Shown: piece after piece, positions 34,128 to 45,677 of the stretch
Numbering within the stretch: the stretch's first letter is position 1
Layout: the number at the start of each line of letters is the position of its first letter
Source of the DNA: Mytilus californianus
Lineage: Eukaryota > Mollusca > Bivalvia > Mytilida > Mytilidae
Direction: 5' to 3'
Length of the DNA stretch: 64,000 bases
Assembly: GCF_021869535.1 (NCBI RefSeq)
Contig: NW_026262581.1
Location: 79,141,955-79,205,954, forward strand
Position numbers and translations under genes: made by a program
Notes under the pieces: generated by a model
What the model was told of the DNA's origin: nothing
Seen by the model: the letters and a program-made list of their open reading frames with translations, nothing else
Database searches by the model: none

Positions 34128-34360
34128 GCAATAAAAATAAACTGCTACATTGCAAAACCATAGGAACATAGGTTTAAAAATAAACAGCTATATTGCAAAT
34201 CAATAGCAATTATATTTTATAAATAAACAGCTAGATTGCAAAAAAAAAACCAAAACAACTAGACTTTTAAAATACACAGCTAGAATTCAAAATTTACCTG
34301 ATTAAGATTAGGAAATGACATAATTACACTTCAAAATTACGCAGATAGATTTCAAAGAGA
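34128..34360 (+). repeat. Short tandem repeat, ~43-64 bp spacing, about five copies
   Basis: ATAAACTGCTACATTGC (34137), ATAAACAGCTATATTGC (34180), ATAAACAGCTAGATTGC (34223), ATACACAGCTAGAATTC (34272) and ATTACGCAGATAGATTTC (34336). A degenerate array specific to unit 1. Confidence 0.8.
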
Positions 34361-34674
34361 GGTGAAATATAAAAGGGATAGTCAAACTCATTAGTCCACT
34401 TATTTTGATGAACTTAGAATTTACATTATCTATAAATGATGTGTTTCTGGTATTTGATTATCTGTAGAGTTGAGTGAACTTGTTTAGATGGCGTCTGGCT
34501 ATCGAAAGATCTATATGTTACAGGTGTCGCAAACTATTCCTGACTGGTGTGTCACGTGATTCACATGGACATATATAGTAGAAATATTTTCTGATCTTGA
34601 AAAAGTTTACTGATGGATCAGGATTTAATTGTGTGGATTCATATGGCAGGTGATGAATGGAAATAGCACTGATG

Positions 34675-35065
34675 GATTTCGTGCGTTATAAGCTCAACTC
34701 AGGATTTACCTTCATCAGGAATGTTCAAATCTAAAAATTTTAAAGCCAGGGATTTATAAATACGTAAAAATTTTAAAGGTTAAAGATCAAAGGTAACTAA
34801 AAAGGATAGCCAACATTACCTGAGGGAGTTGGAAACTAGGTTTCTTAATAATTGCATAATTTTACATTGGGAATTTTAGCAAATGACAATAAAACTGGTC
34901 AGAAGCGCTTTTCAGGCTTAGGACATTTCCTTTGTCGATGCTACGTTCTCGCTTCTTTTGGAGTTCATGCGATTCCTCAGTTTTTTTGTTGTTTTCAACT
35001 TGATTTATATCTTCTTAACGGATCAATGATATTTGAGCACTCTGTAGCCCATTGTTGCCTCTGAT
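34675..35065 (-). repeat. Dispersed repeat F2 followed by F6 fragment
   Basis: 34675-34860 is F2 (CAGGATTTACCTTCATCAGG, AATGTTCAAATC, CCAGGGATTTATAAATACGT). At 34955-35065 an F6 fragment reads TTCTTTTGGAGTTCATGCGA and CCCATTGTTGCCTC, in plus orientation. The 70-residue ORF here is not conserved. F2 is placed on the minus strand because the 40-kb copies read the other way. Confidence 0.65.
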
Positions 35066-35726
35066 ATAAACTACCTTCTAAAACATGTACTTATATTTTA
35101 TGTTATAACATTTAACGAACATTACAATAACCTAAAATTTTAAGTGTTTGTTCCAAACAATGAACTGATTGGATACATATAATTTCAAAGAAGATTATTA
35201 TTAAAAATATTAAAACATATTTAAGTATTTAAGGGTATTGAAATTTAACATTATGGCATACTTGTATGGAATGTCACAAGAGTGTTTCCTACGCATTGTG
35301 TGACTTGTGTTTTTAAACAAATATATATATAAGTCTATACAGTGAAGAAGGCCATTTGTTGATCCGAAATATGTGTCTATACTATACATATAAAACGTCT
35401 AGATAATAGTCAACGTCTGACATAACAGTGTTCAATTGTATAGTCAATTTTGTGATTTCAAGTTATGCTGTATGTAAATATGAGTTCATTGAAAAACCTG
35501 CTAAAATTTGGAAAATTGAGTACCGTTTGGTTAAAATTATCAGTTTCGATATTTTTCTAAAACTGTTATTTTTGGCGGTCCAACAAGTTGGTTGTCTAAA
35601 TCCTTCCCCCCTTTTTTTTATCACGATCAGCGTAATAACAAAAACTACAAGCAAGAACCCACAAGAAAAAAAAAGCAAAAAATAAAAACAAAAACAAAAA
35701 CAAAAAACAGTATAATTAGTTATCAA
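35066..35726. other. No recognisable feature
   Basis: AT-rich. ORFs on both strands at 35428-35777 overlap an A-rich tract and are not credible. Confidence 0.4.
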
Positions 35727-35840
35727 AGGTACCAGGATTATAATTTAATACGCCAGACGCGCGTTCCGTCTACATAAGACTCATCAGTGACGCTCAGATC
35801 AAAATAGTTATAAAGCCAAACAAGTATAAACTTTATGCGT
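35727..35840 (-). repeat. Dispersed repeat F1, end fragment
   Basis: GGTACCAGGATTATAATTTA, TACGCCAGACGCGCGTTCCG and AAGACTCATCAGTGACGCTC. The cleanest copy of the F1 terminus in the window. Confidence 0.85.
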
Positions 35841-36039
35841 AAAATCAGTTGTACGTTTCATCATGGAAGATAGGAAAATTGAACGTTATATTAAAGTAAG
35901 GTTTCTTCATATTGTTTTGCACATTTAATAAGTACAAGACTCAAATAGAGCTGTTGCACAAGGGATTTCGGCAAAATTCATACTTAGCTGACTCTACATA
36001 CTCGTATAATCAAGAAAACACAGTGATAATAATAATAGA

Positions 36040-36665
36040 AGCAAACAGTATCTTAATATTCGAAACTTTAAGGTTTTTCTACCCCCAGGCATAGATCCAT
36101 ATTTTTGAAATTTTTGGATTTCGATGCTCTTTAATTTCCTATTTGATTAAGCTTTCCAAAAAGTAAAATGATAAAAGTACCGAACTCCAAAGAAAATTCA
36201 AAACGGAAACTCCCTTATCAAATGACAAAATCAAAAGCCCAAACACATCAAACGAATGGAAAACAACTGCCATATTCCTGACTTGGTACAGGTATTTCCT
36301 TATGTAGAAAATGGTGGATAAAACCTGGTTTAATAGCTAGCAAAACCTCTCACTTGTATGACAGTCGTATATAATTCCATTATATTGACAACAATTTGTG
36401 AGCGAAACAAACAGACATAATAGGTAAAAATGTAAAAAATTGGGGTAGAGCAGTCAACATTGTGTTATAATCTTAATCATTGTAAAAACAGACAACTATG
36501 TCAACAAAAAAAAAGCAATATGGCATATAGACACTCTATAGACAAAGCACATAAGCAAAAATGAAAGACAAGAATACAAAAAAATGACCAACTGTTTTTA
36601 GTGCCACGGATGAGTCTTATGAAGAAAGAACGCTCGTCTAGCGTATCAATTTATCAGCTTCTTAT
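36040..36665. repeat. F1 fragments flanking an F3 copy
   Basis: An F1 interior piece (36055-36140, plus: GGTTTTTCTACCCCCAGGCA) and an F1 end piece (36600-36665, plus: GATGAGTCTTATGAAGAAAG) bracket an F3 copy on the minus strand (36170-36430: ACCGAACTCCAAAGAAAATT, CATATTCCTGACTTGGTACA, ATAGCTAGCAAAACCTCTCA). This looks like F3 inserted into an older F1. Confidence 0.7.
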
Positions 36666-39289
36666 CATTGATGAGGTGTTTTTTTTCAAACGATGAGCAA
36701 GCATCAATTTGAGAAGTAATATTTGATGCGGTCTTTCGATTGAGCTATGTAGATGATCTGAATTCTTAGGAAGTTATCAGTCATCGATGAACATTTGTAA
36801 TTTCTCAAGTTTAAACTACTACACTATTTCATACTATGAACATTGACTTTTGTTACAGCTGTTCAATCACAATCTTAGCAGTATTTGTTGATTTTTATGT
36901 TTTTACACGATTATAATGAATCAAACCTGTACTACATCACTATCTCAATTTGAATTCTTGTGTTCTCTAACAAATCAAGAGATTTTCAATCAACGTATTA
37001 GCGAATTGCTATTCTGAACAAAAGATTTATACAATTTCCGTTCTTGGCTAAATGTCTCATTTACGTTTATCGCATGTGTCTGCTTATCCACAGATAAATT
37101 TATGTTAAAGAGGCATCAGCTGTCAAATTCATGTTCACCGATTTGACTCGAATTCTCATATTTGATTTATAACATACTAAAACGCATATAAAAATACACA
37201 ATTAACAATGCATGGATTTTTCTAGGTCAGTTAGATTTCACATTGTAGGTAAAAAGTATGTTTATCGTCGTTTTTACCTGTATAAGGATTATTTTTTTTT
37301 GTGGATCGAATCTAATAACCAAATGGTTCATCCTTGTTTCACTTTCAATGTTGACATTATTTCCCTTTTAATAGCTGAATACATGCGTAACCCATCTCCA
37401 GCTTAGGGGTTAAATTGAAGGTCACATGAATACGGATTCAATGAGATCGAATTATTCACTTGCAATTGAATAATTCATCAACGATGTTTCTTAGCTTATT
37501 TTGACAAATTGAACCAAACTGGCTGCGAAAAGCGAATTAATATTTCACTATTACACTTTCGTTAATGATTGAACCAAATAAAAATCATATTTTGATTTTT
37601 TTAATATCTCGTAGCTAATGCCCCTTAAATGGTCCTCTTTCCCCTAGTAAATCTAGTTAAGAGCACTTTTATATTATATTAATATTTTTTTTATATGTTT
37701 GATTTAAGTATAACATCGATGTCTTATGGAATAAATTCAATATTCTAAAACTTCTGTAATGAAAAAATTATCAGAAAAGGACACAAAAGAAAACCCATTA
37801 GTTGAAACTAAACAACTTCAAGATTTCAGTGTCAAATCTAAATCACTGGTACCTGCCCCTACTATGTACTGGTAACTGTCGTGATAGGCTTAATAATTCA
37901 TTAAAATCATGTGATGATCGAAGAGTTGCTTATGTTTTTTTTCTTCGTTGTTTTCCAGAGAGCCTGTATCCAACCATAAGATCTAGCTACCTTAGCTAGC
38001 TTCCTATAGTGACGACCGCTTTTTGCGCCAAACTAAGGAACAGTGGTATCGTCTTCTCTTCTATGCTACGCTGACTTATCGGAAATTTAACCAAAGCAAC
38101 GTCACCGCTGTTTCGGAGTTTGCTGAGTTTAATATTTCGCCGTGACATGTAATCCTATTGGCTGCTGCATTTTGGTTGTTTGTTTTAATTTTTCGACAGA
38201 GTCAGAATATTGTGACCGTTATTCATAAAAGTATTTGCAAGTATTAATATGAAAAACGATACATCAAGTTACCAGTCTAGAATAGTCGTCAATAAGTTGA
38301 AGAGAGACTGTATCAGAAATGAATGATCACCACCAAGTTCTCAAAATGGTCTAAAAGTAATAAAGAGTGAACAAAAGACAACTACTGACGAGGTTCCTTG
38401 CTTGGAACATGAATACGTTTATGTAACGTGGTTGATGAATGATTATTGAATCATGAACGACTATCAGTAGAATATTTATATGATAAGTTTCTTCGGAATA
38501 ATCATATTACATGTTTAATAATGACCCATCAGATTATAACTGATAAACAGTTCGAAAGCCAAATAAGTACGAAGTCAAAAAACAGTGAAAACCTGATATT
38601 TTCAAAATTGTGCCAAATACAGCTAAGGCAATCTGGGAATAAAAAGAAACCTTGGAATTATTCGACATTTATTAAAACGTTAATTTACAGAAAATGAACA
38701 TATCAATGATATATTATGTGAACAAAACCAGACAGCTTAAATCACTAACATTTTTATTTTCAAACTGAATGTCTACATGTACTCCTCTGATCTCGATGGT
38801 CTCAATCTGAAAAAAAAAACGTTTTAAGTATTTTGTGGAGGTTGTTCGAGAAACATGCTATATTTTGCACTAGAATTGGTAAGTTTATTTTGGTATCACT
38901 GGATACCGACCGCTGATGGTTGACTCGTAGTCAAATGTACCTTCCACCGAACATATGTACTAAAACCAAGGTAGCATCTCCCTTAAACAATACTGACCGC
39001 GTAAATAAAAACAAATATGGGACAGATTTCATTGAAATATAACCCAATGATATTTTCTCATTACAGGAACCAAAACATCAAATGACAGATAGAGTTCAAC
39101 ATAATATATTTCAATAAAAGTCTAAAAAGTTGTCAGTAAAATTAATCTAACTTGGGACAGGCACATAAACTTTAACGTTTTTGGCTGTTAAGTTATGTTC
39201 TTTGTATCCACCATCGTTTCTCGAGGTTAATGGGGGGATCGCAGTGAGCGGAATATAACGACTGGATTATTCGGGTTAATCACATCCTA

Positions 39290-39505
39290 CTTTCCAAGTG
39301 TAAGACTCTTCTTCGAATATTACTTTTCATAAGATTTCAACTTGTGAGGACAAATCTCTTCAGTGGAGATGAGCTCCTTAACTTTTCGAGTCCCCCCTTT
39401 TTAAGGGTTCAAGTGACTCAATTATGAGTTTCCTGTTTCAAATGTTTAGTAGATTTAGTTTGTTTTGCCTTTTTCTTTTGGTCGTTTCCTTGTATTTTTT
39501 CTAAA
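39290..39505 (+). repeat. F5-like block in duplication unit 2
   Basis: ACTTTCCAAGTGTAAGACTC, TCATAAGATTTCAACTTGTG and TTTAGTAGATTTAGTTTG match 32745-32960 in unit 1. The RT coding part that precedes it in unit 1 is missing here. Confidence 0.7.
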
Positions 39506-40024
39506 AAATTACGTCATTGATATCTTCCTATTCTCTCATAAGGTATTTGTTCTATTTATCTTAGGATAATAACGTATTGTTTAATTCACCTTACAGTAAA
39601 GTGACTCAATCAAACAATAGTATCTTACATCTGACAATATAAAAGCAAACATGCTTCCTTGTGTCAATTAAGATGTTAATGAAAGTAATTTATGCCACAA
39701 AAGAACTTTAATTACTAGCTGTAGTTATTTCTCACCTGTCTGGAAGTTGTGATAGGCAATTAACTGAACATCAATACACCACCAACATGTGGAACATGCT
39801 AATTCTCACTGATTTGACTTTAATTAGTTTTTGATATAGACTTAGCCAAATCGTTTATACGCATGAAACGTGGAATCTCTTCAATTTAATCTTAAAGTAG
39901 AATAGCATTTAGAGAACGGACGGAATTATATTACAGAAGAGAGTTGAATCAAAAGAAACTGCATACACGTCAAAAAGATCGAAACCTGTGCGTTTATGCA
40001 ATCTTCACACGTAGTGTTGGCCTT

Positions 40025-40900
40025 GGGTGGTCGATACCTCTGCTGGTGTATTATCAGTCCCCGAGGGTATCATCAGCTCAGTAGTCGGTACTCCGATACT
40101 TACATGATTTATAACAAACCTTTCTAAAATTGTCCGTTTATAAATTTTGAAATTATAAAGAAACTAAGGTTCCAACTCCCTCAGGCAAAATTGACCTTAG
40201 ATGGTTTTGGCTATTTTTTAGGTCCTTTTCGATCATAGAGCTATACAATGGTTCGGTGCTTATACATCCTTGGTTTTCAAATATTCGGCTTTGAGCGTTC
40301 CTTGTGAAGTTAATCCAGAAAAGTGCTTCTGACGCATAAACTTTATAACGTGTTGTTTTCATTTTTTACAGCACTTGGTCGATACCTCTGCTAGTGGACT
40401 ATCAGTCCCCGAGGGTATCATCAGCTCAGTAGTCGGTACTCGATACTGACATGATTTATAACAAACCTTTCTAAAATTGTCCGTTAATTAATTTTGAAAT
40501 TATAAGGAAACTAAGGTTTCAACTCCCTCAGGTAAAATTGATCTTCAATGGATTTCTCGTTTGAATTGTTTTACATTTGTTATTTCGCGGCCTTTTATAG
40601 CTGACTATGCGGTATGGGCTTTGCTCATTGTTGAAGGCCGTACGGTGACCTATAGTTGTTAATTTCTGTGTCATTTGGTCTCTTGTGGAGAGTTGTCTCA
40701 TTGGCAATCATGCCACATCTTCTTTTTATATTGGCTATTTTTTTACGTCCTTTTTTATCATATAGCTCTTCAACTGTTTCGGTTCTTATTCATCCTTGGC
40801 TTTCAAATATTCGGTTTTGAGCGTTCCTGATGAAGGTAAATCCAGAAAGTGCTTCTGACGTATGAAATTTATAACGTTGTGTTTTCATTTTTTATTAAGG
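40025..40900 (+). repeat. Two tandem F2 copies, the second split by an F4 insertion
   Basis: The first copy, 40028-40370, and the second, 40375-40900, both run from GGTCGATACCTCTGCT through GATTTATAACAAACCTTTCT, CAACTCCCTCAGG and CAAATATTCGG to CAGAAA(A)GTGCTTCTGACG. The second is interrupted at ~40551 by about 180 bp of F4 (40552-40730: CTCGTTTGAATTGTTTTACA to GCCACATCTTCTTTTTATA). After the insert F2 resumes with TTGGCTATTTTTTTACGTCC. The minus ORF at 40153-40362 is not conserved between the copies. Confidence 0.85.
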
Positions 40901-41514
40901 CTTGGAGGGTTTTATTTGACAATTTTTTTATTTGGCACCATAATAACATTTTCCTTGTTTAGAGAAAGAATGTAAAACATGAAATCAAGGAGGCAAGCAG
41001 GTTCCAATAACCGGTGGAAAAAACCAGCTGGTTCAAAAGTGGAATATTAAGAAAAATTAACAAAGATAAGGAGAAATAATGCAGAAACTTTATATATAGA
41101 GAAATAAAAACATCTAAATTTATAAACAAACTGGTGTACTTCGGACAAGAAGCAGTTCCTGTGTTACATATGGAATCTGTCGGGTTATTGTTTTATTAGT
41201 GGCATGCAGTCAATGAGTATAGCAGGACTATAGGGTGTGTTGTGTTAAATGTTTTAACAGGAACACACAAATTATCCGTAACTATGATGAATGCTTTCTA
41301 ATTTAAGTCTTTCTATATCAAGTTAAAACGGACCGCATTCGAATAAATCAAGAAGACCACACAGGTATATGTACAACGGTGCAGCAATCGAGACTACAGA
41401 ATCTATAATATCTTATGATATCCTTTTAAATTACAAAACCTAATAACGAGTAGTTGTTTTTGTATCGCCTATACGAAATAGTTGAGACGAGTCTTAAGTA
41501 TGATTGTTAAAATT

Positions 41515-41745
41515 TGTGATTTGGTCAGTTTAAGGGAACCACAAATGGTAAGTCAATAATATTTGATATGCATTTGTTTTATCATTTGCCCATTTCACTG
41601 CCATGGAGATTATCTAGCCCTGTCACCTCAGTCATAATCTATTGATTTTGAAACTTATGCTTACTTTAAATGTAAACGTGTGTGATTAGGTCAGTTTAAG
41701 ATTAGCCACTAATGGTAAGTCAATAATATCGTTTTGCATAGTTTA
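41515..41745 (+). repeat. Satellite fragment, 166-bp spacing
   Basis: TGTGATTTGGTCAGTTTAAG at 41515 and TGTGATTAGGTCAGTTTAAG at 41681, each followed by CCAC(A)AATGGTAAGTCAAT. The unit resembles a dispersed mussel satellite. One full and one partial unit are present. Confidence 0.8.
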
Positions 41746-42574
41746 CATGATAAATTATTGCAATTTTAATTTCAACATTTGCATTATACTTTCAAAATGC
41801 CACAAAGGTGAGGTGTATTGTTGAAATATTTTGCTTTCATATTCATCCCTGGAAAATCATTTATTTCAAATCGGTGGCTTGTGGCTTATAGAGACTCTTC
41901 AAACATACCAGGCTTATAGTCAGAAAAGGGGTTAAACATTTAAAAAAATGCAACAGAAACTACTTAAGAGTTTTTGTGTCCATGTCATCATAATTTATAT
42001 ACTAAAAGTATACGAAGTTGATATCGTTGGAAATAGATGAGTGTTTAATCATTTTTGTTTTTTTTTCAATAATAAAAAAAAATCAATGAACACTGGGAAA
42101 TTTCAATATTAATGTTATCGATGGAGCAACATCTTTATATATTATCATATTTGAAATATCACAAGCATGACTGTATAATTTCATCAACATAAATTTTATC
42201 ATAAAATCTCAAAAATAGAAAACCGGATCCGGATTTGTCAAATATAACTCTATTTTAAACATAACAAACAAGATTGTTTACGGAAACTGACAAAATTTCC
42301 ATACCAGAAATTACTATTTTCAGTCAAAACTAATATTCTAATCATGGAATCTGTGAAAATAGGACACCTGAAATTTGTCAAATGTAATGAAAATTAAGAT
42401 CTTTTTGTCAATATTGTTTATAATATTTACTGATTCAGTTGAAATATATAGCATCTCTCATGAGAAACAATCTAAGTCAAAAGCTTCCTTTTAAAAGAAT
42501 AATTTCAGAACTTGAAAATTGAATGAAATGTATACTAAAGTGTTATGATTCTGTCGATACCTAAGTACAGCTTG
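41746..42574. other. No recognisable feature
   Basis: AT-rich middle section of unit 2. No matching text was found in the middle of unit 1. Confidence 0.4.
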
Positions 42575-43741
42575 TGAAGTAATCTTTAATGCGGCTTTTC
42601 GTTTATGTTATGTAGGTGATCTGAATTCTTTGGAAGTTATCAATCATCGATGAACATTTGTAATTTCTCAAGTTTAAGCTACTCCAACATTTTTACTTTT
42701 TTTTTACAGCTGTTCAATCACAATCTTAACAGAATTTATTGATTTTTATGTTTTACACGATTTTAATGAATCAAACATGTACTACATCCCTATCTCAATT
42801 TGAATTCTTAAAATCTCTAACAAGTTAAGATATTTTCAATCAACGTCTTAAAGAGTTGTCTTCAAAAGGTTTATACAATCTCCGTTCTTGGCGAACTGTC
42901 TCATATACGTTTATCGGATATCTCTGTTTATTCACAGATAAATATATATATTAACGGTGGTCAATCCACTTTCCCCGGTAAATCTAGTTAAAATCACATA
43001 TATTATATATAGATTTCATATATATAGCTTCTCGCGAGTGAACTAGCAGCAATCAAGTGCTACATTAGCGATAAACTCACTAATTCAGAAAAAAATATAT
43101 GATAGATAGAATACTAGTTGCTTCTGTTTTTCTTGCTTGGGCGGCTGTATCCAACCAACAGCTGTAATTACACTAGCTAGCTTCCTGTAGTAGCGAGCGG
43201 CTTTTGCCCCAAACTCCGGAACAGTTGTTAAGTTTTCTCTGCTACGATACGCTGACTTATTTGACAGTTTAGCAGAGAAGCGTTACCGCTTTTTCGGAAG
43301 TTTGCTTCGTTTTATATTTCGCTATGCCATGTTATCCTATTGACTGCTTGCTTTATGGTTTTTTGTTTTAGTTTAATGACAGAGTCGTAATTTACGGATC
43401 AGAATAATGTGACCTTTATTGATAAAGATATTTCCAAGGATTAATAAGAATAACAAACATCAAGCTACGAGTCTAGAAAATCGTCAATAAGTTTAAGTGA
43501 CTGTTTCAAAGATAAATCATTACCACCAAGTTCCCAAAATGAACCAAAAGTAATAAGATTAAAAGATTAAACAAAAGACAACTACTGACGAGGTTCCTGA
43601 TTTGGGACAAGCACACGAGTATGTGACGGTTTAATAAATGATAAGGGAGTCTGGAACGAAAATTAGTAGATTATCGTCCTCCCCTTCGTCTTTATCACCT
43701 GCTAAGTCTCTCCGTAATTCTAGTATCACGGCTTAATTCGA

Positions 43742-44694
43742 GACGTGAGCAGGCATGGGGTAATGCAAATTTGTAATTGTAATGCATGGTAATGCATTAC
43801 ATTTTTCCAAGTAATGGCATGTAATGTGTAATGCAGCAATTTGTGCATTACATGTAATTGTAATATAATGCATTACTTTAGCAAAAAGTTGTGTAATTTC
43901 ATGCATTACATGGCATTACATGTCATTACTTTTTTCACATACTACATCTTTAACATATTGTTGGAGTTTTAACTAAACCAAATTTAAGATTTCTTGATTA
44001 ACTAAGAATATGTAAATCATTAGAATACATTCTTTATTTCATCTTATTTCATACATTTCCCTGCATAAAAAGATTGATATTTAAAAAGCATAACTGTATT
44101 GTTGTCATAAGATCAAAGAATATCTTGTCTTGCTTAAATAAAAGATAATTAAACTTTGTTATAAAACACTAATTAGTTTGTTTTACAATCAATACTTTCA
44201 CCATTTAGACAATTGTTCATTAATTAAGGTCTATGTTTATTTTATAATTAGGGAAGTAATTCACAGTAATTAAATATTTTGTCTAAGATTAAAAAAAACA
44301 ACAAAACGTATATTTATAAAAGTAAAGTCAACATTAAGTTAAAATAATTAAAATTGTAACAATCGTATTAAATAGACTTTTTACATGTATACTTATATTC
44401 AATTCACGGAACAGTTACTGCAAATGCTAGAATCTTTTGTGACTTCTAGTTGTTTTTCAAAATGATTAATTTTTCTATTCACTTAATAAAATTTTCAATT
44501 GTAATGTGTAATTCAAGGCATTACTTTGATAAATGCATGTAATTGTAATTGAAATATAAAAGTAATTGTAATATAATGCATTACTTTGATAAATGCATGT
44601 AATTGTAATTGAAATATAATGCATGGTTTGGTCAAAGTAATTGTAATATAATGCATTACATTGCAATGAAATTCGCCCCATGCCTGGACGTGAG
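43742..44694. mobile_element. hAT-type non-autonomous transposon (937 bp) with 8-bp TSD
   Basis: The element spans 43750-44686. The left terminus CAGGCATGGGG and right terminus CCCCATGCCTG are a perfect 11-bp inverted repeat; looser pairing continues inward (GTAATTGTAATGCAT against ATGCATTACATTGCAAT). The target duplication GACGTGAG is exact at 43742-43749 and 44687-44694. An 8-bp TSD with a CAGG start is the hAT superfamily signature. Both subterminal zones (43760-43930 and 44505-44670) are packed with GTAATGCATTAC-like words in both orientations, which may be transposase binding sites. No transposase ORF is present; the frames at 44475-44707 are read from these repeats. The central ~550 bp is AT-rich and featureless. 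Confidence 0.93.
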
Positions 44695-45009
44695 CAGGCA
44701 TTACCAACGACGTTACAATGTCTTAGGAGAAGTTATCAGCGACTGCACAATGAATATGTGAGGAGACGTTATCAAACTTGCTTTCGTCAAGCGTAAAACT
44801 GCTTAGGAAGGGCAAAAAGACCAGAAATAGAACGATAAACAGATTATCGGGTCTTCTACGTATAGATATCGAATATATCAGCCTCTCGACACAATTTGAA
44901 GCTTTTTTGCTCGTTCGCTGCGGTAACTCGCTCAAAAGGTTCACATTGTTGCTCGCGGTAGATATTTTACGATATCAATGTGTAGAAAGAAAACTCGATA
45001 ATCCGTCTT
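44695..45009. other. Flank of hAT insertion, unclassified
   Basis: Continues the sequence interrupted at 43742. It has several CpG-rich words (TCGTTCGCTGCGGTAACTCG) unlike the AT-rich surroundings. The frames on both strands at 44723-45215 show no recognisable domain. Confidence 0.4.
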
Positions 45010-45265
45010 TTACTTACATGAGCAACACGACGGGTGACCCGAGTGGAGCAGGAATTGATTACCTTCTGGAGCATATGGGATCACCCCCGGTTTTTTGGTT
45101 GGGTTTGTGTTGCTCAGTCTTTTCTATGTTGTGTTTCATACACTGTGGTTTATCTTTTTGTCTTTTTTCTATTGTTTTTTTGCCATGGCATTGTCCGTTT
45201 ATTTTGACCTTATGAATTTGAATGCCCCTTTGGTATCTTTCGCCTATCTTTTTGCTACATTTTCT
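45010..45265 (+). repeat. F5: 3' UTR and tail of a Penelope-like element
   Basis: ACATGAGCAACACGACGGGT, AGCATATGGGATCACCCCCG, GCCATGGCATTGTCCGTTTA and AATGCCCCTTTGGTATCTTT, in the family order. The coding part is missing or unrecognisable. Overlapping ORFs here on both strands are incidental. Confidence 0.8.
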
Positions 45266-45677
45266 TATGTACTTTGAAGTAAAAGTTAACACACTAGGAC
45301 ATATCTATCTGTATTCTATTGTTATTGTATTTGCATAAACCACCATACTGAATCCGGTTTATATTGAAACACGAGAAGCAACAAAGAAATAAGTTGTAAA
45401 TACATTGCTCCTCTGCATATTTCATCAGTTAAAAGGTAAAGTTGTTTTGGTCAGTCAACTTCTTGTTGCAGATCAATTAAAAAATGTCACGGAACACATT
45501 TAAATGCCAACAGATACCAATAAAGTTCACATAGACGTCTATGATTCCCCAATAGAGCGGACATTTGATATCCATTCATTTAGTATTCGAATAACCTGAA
45601 CTTTTGTAAATGAGATAAATTGGTATTATTTCAGATAATGCAATAGTACTTATACTTCTTGATGTCTCACTTAATCA
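45266..45677. other. No recognisable feature
   Basis: AT-rich spacer. Confidence 0.4.

Larger units (their letters stand above)
30490..38445. repeat. Large tandem duplication, unit 1 (~8 kb)
   Basis: Two blocks of this unit reappear in the same order and orientation in 38446-43650: 30490-34060 matches 38520-41205, and 36690-38445 matches 42575-43650. Anchors shared by both units include ACCAAGGTAGCATC, AAAGCAAACATGCTT, GGCAAGCAGGTTCCAATAAC, CAGCTGTTCAATCACAATCT and AAAGACAACTACTGACGAGG. Unit 1 is longer because it carries an F4 insertion (31299-31507), a fuller RT fragment (32340-32618) and a repeat-rich middle (34061-36690). No conserved coding frame spans both units. The left boundary is approximate because an F1 copy sits there. 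Confidence 0.82.
38446..43650. repeat. Large tandem duplication, unit 2 (~5.2 kb)
   Basis: Directly abuts unit 1 and repeats its two main blocks in order (38520-41205 and 42575-43650). It lacks the F4 insert, the RT fragment and F8, but has its own nested F2/F4 structure at 40025-40885 and a 166-bp satellite at 41515-41745. Divergence by eye is substantial (many small indels and substitutions), so the duplication is not recent. Confidence 0.8.

Noticed and set aside
44475-44707. Overlapping ORFs with repeated YITITL-like peptides
   Set aside because: They are translations of the GTAATGCATTAC subterminal repeats of the hAT element.
44778-45215. 145-residue plus-strand ORF, the longest in the window
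   Set aside because: The second half reads through the F5 3' UTR (CACGACGGGT block), which is non-coding in every other copy. The first half shows no domain.
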